Shown here piece after piece: positions 24,301-26,066 of a stretch of 26,066 bases of DNA. How positions within the stretch are numbered: the stretch's first letter is position 1; the number at the start of each line of letters is the position of its first letter. The translations under genes were made by a program, and so were the position numbers. This stretch comes from an uncultured Alistipes sp. Lineage in GTDB: Bacteria; Bacteroidota; Bacteroidia; Bacteroidales; Rikenellaceae. The stretch lies in NCBI GenBank assembly GCA_937895825.1, contig CALBKP010000046.1, positions 1-26,066 of the forward strand, read 5' to 3'. Under the pieces are notes generated by a model that was not told where the DNA came from, ran no database searches, and was given only the letters and a program-made list of their open reading frames with translations.

Positions 24301-24409
24301 GCATATCGGGGATAGCATGGCTTCTGTCGTTGTTTCGCTCATTGACACCATCCTTCGAGCATGCAGCAAACAGCGTTGCCACAAGCGTAAAAAGTAGTAG
24401 TCTCTTCAT
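21347..24409 (-). CDS. Surface lipoprotein: fimbrillin-like region, 11 BspA-type leucine-rich repeats, GLUG-like region
   Basis: A 1020-residue exported protein. The signal MKRLLLFTLVATLFAAC gives lipid-modified Cys17, followed by SKD, compatible with Bacteroidota surface export signals. Residues ~30-290 resemble fimbrillin/Mfa-like proteins (ATRVQLNELQKTVWTEGDRL). Residues 338-590 are 11 units of exactly 23 residues, consensus SVTxIGxxAFxxCTSLTSVTIPD (BspA/LRR_5). After a cap (VYCKPTTPPTGG...GWSTYADTI) comes a region from ~655 with IDTPEELIALSKLCNG and GLUG-like strands (WEPIGTFSGTFNGNNHTISN, VGLFANV, YLGGIVGSG). Adhesion to host or matrix is the likely role (inference). It lies 25 bases after the 41-residue peptide gene. 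The DNA is more A/T-rich than its surroundings, hinting at transfer. Confidence 0.88.
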   Translation of the reverse strand: MKRLLLFTLVATLFAACSKDGVNERNNDRSHAIPDMLYASIDAEDATRVQLNELQKTVWTEGDRLSVFYFSNGNTPFKFNGKTGDREGGFKATSLVEGSTDIDKIVSIYPYSETYTMNTDNKYVSVKLPATQHYLEDSYGVGDNLIAYVGKDGTNLSHKNLCGWIKIQLTGSDTITKITLRGNDGEQLAGDVKFYYEDFRLEPFPQGGLIIGEYIETITLDCGNGVTLDAETPTDFYFVVAPQTFDGGFTVDIEAADGTIMTKSTTKTVTIERNHIQPMTAFDYQGIFQQANNKIWYTNGSTSNPTTPTGSNAFGGATILSNLYDDKKECWVITFDKDVTTIGQGAFSSCTSLTSINIPESVTTIGKYAFHECTSLTSVNIPCRIAKIEDSTFWECTSLTSVTIPDSITSIGDCAFWECASLTNITIPDSIITIGQYAFGDCTSLTNVTIPNSVTEIGQSAFDGCNGLTSVTIGNNVTEIGAFAFYGCSGLTSVTIPDSVTEIGGYTFSFCESLTSVTIPYDVTSIGEYAFQGCTSLTNITIPDSVTTIGNSAFSGCSSLTSICIPNGVTKIGNSAFKSCYALEEVYCKPTTPPTGGSNMFGSTVLAPDKIYVPSASVSSYKNATGWSTYADTIIGYDFETGEVVEELQKPITYDWYTEVTDGYYEIDTPEELIALSKLCNGDAEALSTVGISEAATFENATIDITADINLINYCNFEVGSWEPIGTFSGTFNGNNHTISNLYYNKTNVASASVGLFANVSNAFIRDITVDGEIHISGSTFDIGGIAARSSNTLFENCISSVDITSDNEGMGCRIGGVCGSDSSYYNSFSTFIACQSDAYIKNTQDEWEWYNYLGGIVGSGNYAKIIACIKQGGCVFEERTQSYTPVGGICGYADYSSNFRIIACYSNTEIDGRMPGHILGACSYRGYYSPNSGTKKIKDCYYAGTSHEHNGDKGVGSDNYGGSTYSRDDGTARSSDIAAEIEIMNAAIEEWNMSAFHTCYYRYTIGNNNNLVLVHQNYL
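22640..23398 (-). repeat. Eleven tandem 69-bp coding repeats (leucine-rich repeats)
   Basis: A 69-base period encodes 23-residue units with no length variation. Near-identical blocks such as ACTTGTAAG recur every 69 bases on the plus strand. Single units differ at variable positions (for example FWECTSL, YGCSGL, SFCESL). Such repeats can gain or lose units by recombination. Confidence 0.9.
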
Positions 24410-24434
24410 TGTATAATTGTATTGTTTCTATGTG

Positions 24435-24560
24435 TTACCAATCCATCTCGGGATTCTCCTCGGGGTCCTCGATAGAGTTAGCAAAGCCATGCTCTACGGC
24501 AACATCTACAATCTCAATCTCAGGAGCGGTGTACTGCTCCTCGCTCTTAATATACATCAT
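24435..24560 (-). CDS. 41-residue peptide of unknown function upstream of the surface lipoprotein
   Basis: The frame opens with tandem ATG ATG at 24560, preceded by the purine stretch AAAAGAGAGA, and ends TGG TAA at 24437-24435. The peptide begins MMYIKSEEQYTAPEIEIVD, continues VAVEHGFANSIED and ends PEENPEMDW. It is acidic, has no signal peptide or hydrophobic helix, and fits a pattern I recall from small Bacteroidales proteins (Tyr-x-x-Pro-Glu-Ile-Glu, then a Gly-Phe-Ala-x-Ser turn and an acidic tail with Trp), often found before lipoprotein or fimbrillin genes. It precedes the 1020-residue lipoprotein by 25 bases on the same strand, so the two are probably one transcript. Function unknown: a leader/signal peptide, a modified-peptide precursor or a cytoplasmic partner are all open. 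Confidence 0.72.
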   Translation of the reverse strand: MMYIKSEEQYTAPEIEIVDVAVEHGFANSIEDPEENPEMDW

Positions 24561-24599
24561 TCTCTCTTTTAAATATACCTATTGTAAATAATACGTTAT

Positions 24600-25196
24600 C
24601 TACGCCTCGAACTTCTCGCCCATAAACCAGCGCGGCAGGTTACAGCCGATGTAATTGCCCACAATCGCCCACCACCAAGCGCCGAGCATAGCCCACTCGG
24701 CCTTACCAAAGAGCAGTGCCGCGCCATAGTAGAAGGCATCGGCCACGCAGTGCGGTAGGCCACACATGATAAAGACGGGTACACCGAAGAGCAGCGGCAG
24801 GTAGTGACCTCGGCGCGCACCATAGACCGCGAGGGTCATAATCATACCCGTACCTATGCTCGTAACAACGAGGCCGTGCCACGACACAGCAAGGCGTGCC
24901 GTGAGGATGGCATCGAGGTTGGTGTGCAGCGTGTCGGTTGCCACGTACGTAGCGATATATGCTGCGGCAAGACAGCCGAGGGCATTACCCAGAAGCATGG
25001 GGATAAGCTTCCACGACTCCTTATATGGCAGGTAACCCGACTTGCCCGTATAGAGCTGTGCGCCGCACATAACCACCGACAGCAGGCCGAAGGCGAAGAG
25101 CACAGCGCCCGCCAGGCCGCCAACGCGCAGGTAGACCAAGCCGGCAATGCCGATCATAAGACCGGCATATACCGACATAGACATAAAGTGTTTCAT
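24600..25196 (-). CDS. Formate/nitrite transporter (FNT) family protein
   Basis: A 198-residue, roughly six-helix inner-membrane channel related to FocA/NirC. Family-like features: helix 1 SVYAGLMIGIAGLVYL, the CGAQLYTGKSGYL segment matching the FNT AEL-TG loop, MLLGNALGCLAAAYIA, and CGLPHCVADAFYY, in which His149 matches the conserved pore histidine. It is shorter than typical FNT channels (about 250-285 residues), mainly through short loops, and substrate is uncertain. I chose the ATG at 25196 (MKHFMSMS); the ATG at 25211 would overlap the leuS end. It follows leuS by 4 bases and is probably co-transcribed with it. Confidence 0.78.
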   Translation of the reverse strand: MKHFMSMSVYAGLMIGIAGLVYLRVGGLAGAVLFAFGLLSVVMCGAQLYTGKSGYLPYKESWKLIPMLLGNALGCLAAAYIATYVATDTLHTNLDAILTARLAVSWHGLVVTSIGTGMIMTLAVYGARRGHYLPLLFGVPVFIMCGLPHCVADAFYYGAALLFGKAEWAMLGAWWWAIVGNYIGCNLPRWFMGEKFEA

Positions 25197-25200
25197 ACTA

Positions 25201-26066
25201 TTACAGTACAATATTGATAATCTTGCCCTTAACTACGATGATCTTCTTGGGCTGCTTACCCTCAAGCCACTTGGCCGCACCCTCCGTGGTGACGATATCT
25301 TTCTGTATCTGGTCGGGTGTCATATCGAGGGCGTACTCCTGCTTGAAGCGTAGCTTGCCGTTGACCATCACGGGGTACTCGAACGAGTTCTCCACGAGGT
25401 ACTCAGCCTTGAACTCGGGGAACTTAGCGTCGCATACTGTCGTCGTGTGACCCAATGCCTCTTGCCACAACTCCTCGGCGATATGTGGAGCGAATGGTGC
25501 GATAAGGGCGGTCAGAGGCTCCAAGATCTCGCGCTTCGAGCAGTCGCCAAGCTCGTTGAGGCAGATCATGAAGGCTGCAACCGAGGTGTTGAACGAGAAG
25601 TTCTCGATATCCTCGCTAACCTTCTTGATGGTCTTGTGCAGGGTCTTAAGCTCAGCCGGTGTGGCCTTCTCGTCGTTGACAAGGAGCGCTCCATCGCGCG
25701 AGTAGAACTTACCCCAGAAGCGGCGCAGGAACTTATGCACGCCGTCGATACCGTTGGTATCCCAGGGCTTCGACTGCTCCAATGGGCCGAGGAACATCTC
25801 GTACATACGCAACGTGTCGGCACCGTAGGCATCGACGATATAGTCGGGGTTAACGACGTTGAACATCGACTTCGACATCTTCTCGATAGCCCAGCCGCAG
25901 ATGTACTTGCCATCCTCCAACTCGAACTCTGCATCCTTGAACTCGGGACGCCATGCTCGGAAGGCATCGAGGTCGAGGATGTCGTTCTTCACGATGTTTA
26001 CATCGACGTGAATCTCCTGCGTGTCGAACTCCTTCTTGCGGCCGAGTGACACGAACTTATTGGTGC
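25201..26066 (-). CDS. leuS: Leucyl-tRNA synthetase, C-terminal part (5' end cut by window)
   Basis: Class I synthetase that charges tRNA-Leu. The frame is open to the right edge; residues TNKFV precede the GTG at 26052, so that codon is not the start. Visible are the end of the catalytic domain with VHVDVNIV-like sequence, WRPEFKDAEFELEDGKYICG, the KMSKS loop in EKMSKSMFNVVNPD (near 25867-25882), YGADTLRMYEMFLGPLEQSK, the anticodon-binding helical domain (FSFNTSVAAFMICLNEL, LIAPFAPHIAEELWQ) and the C-terminal domain ending in GKIINIVL. All are typical of Bacteroidota LeuRS. About 288 codons are present; the rest lies outside. Confidence 0.96.
   Translation of the reverse strand, partial: TNKFVSLGRKKEFDTQEIHVDVNIVKNDILDLDAFRAWRPEFKDAEFELEDGKYICGWAIEKMSKSMFNVVNPDYIVDAYGADTLRMYEMFLGPLEQSKPWDTNGIDGVHKFLRRFWGKFYSRDGALLVNDEKATPAELKTLHKTIKKVSEDIENFSFNTSVAAFMICLNELGDCSKREILEPLTALIAPFAPHIAEELWQEALGHTTTVCDAKFPEFKAEYLVENSFEYPVMVNGKLRFKQEYALDMTPDQIQKDIVTTEGAAKWLEGKQPKKIIVVKGKIINIVL

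Noticed and set aside
24561..24599. A separate promoter for the 41-residue peptide (TATATTTA at 24570-24577, minus strand)
   Set aside because: It deviates from TAnnTTTG and lacks a -33 TTTG; transcription from leuS/FNT is as likely.

Overview
The window looks like chromosomal DNA of a member of the Bacteroidales (phylum Bacteroidota), perhaps close to Alistipes/Rikenellaceae; the family guess is inference. Supporting signs: Bacteroidota-type -7 promoter boxes (TAnnTTTG) before several genes, few clear Shine-Dalgarno sites, a Bacteroidota-style pair of adjacent ExbD genes, a DUF2520-KdsC pair, a nucleoside kinase with a ThrRS-like N-terminus, and a fimbrillin/BspA-like surface lipoprotein. 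Both ends of the window cut genes: exbD on the left, leuS on the right. I see no rRNA, tRNA, CRISPR array, insertion sequence or prophage. No gene-free stretch exceeds 300 bases.

Layout. 1-930 (+): two ExbD-type proton-channel subunits ending at a strong hairpin terminator. 931-1169: an imperfect inverted-repeat element between convergent gene ends. 1170-3251 (-): a 5'-nucleotidase-like phosphatase followed by RNase HII. 3331-12031 (+): nucleoside kinase, glycine decarboxylase GcvP, a RecQ helicase with an unusual domain order, a DnaQ-fold 3'-5' exonuclease, and an RlmI-type rRNA methyltransferase. 12075-13094 (+): two small envelope proteins sharing a 50-residue module. 13160-19754 (-): a seven-gene, tightly packed operon running xerD, alpha/beta-hydrolase lipoprotein, metallo-beta-lactamase-fold hydrolase, comEC-like channel, THUMP-like methyltransferase, DUF2520 protein, kdsC. 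19825-21286 (+): prmA and a WbqC-like gene, diverging from xerD through overlapping palindromic promoter boxes. 21347-26066 (-): leuS (partial), a formate/nitrite-transporter-family protein, a 41-residue peptide gene, and a 1020-residue lipoprotein that joins a fimbrillin-like region, 11 leucine-rich repeats and a GLUG-like region.

Most of the window is housekeeping: translation, DNA repair, one-carbon and nucleotide metabolism, LPS sugar synthesis. The most unusual material is the 41-residue peptide plus composite surface lipoprotein at 21347-24560, the paired module proteins at 12075-13094, the inverted-repeat element near 1 kb, and promoter boxes so close to start codons that leaderless translation is possible (recQ). 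I did not find a clear new defence or biosynthetic system; the peptide/lipoprotein pair is the best candidate for something poorly described.
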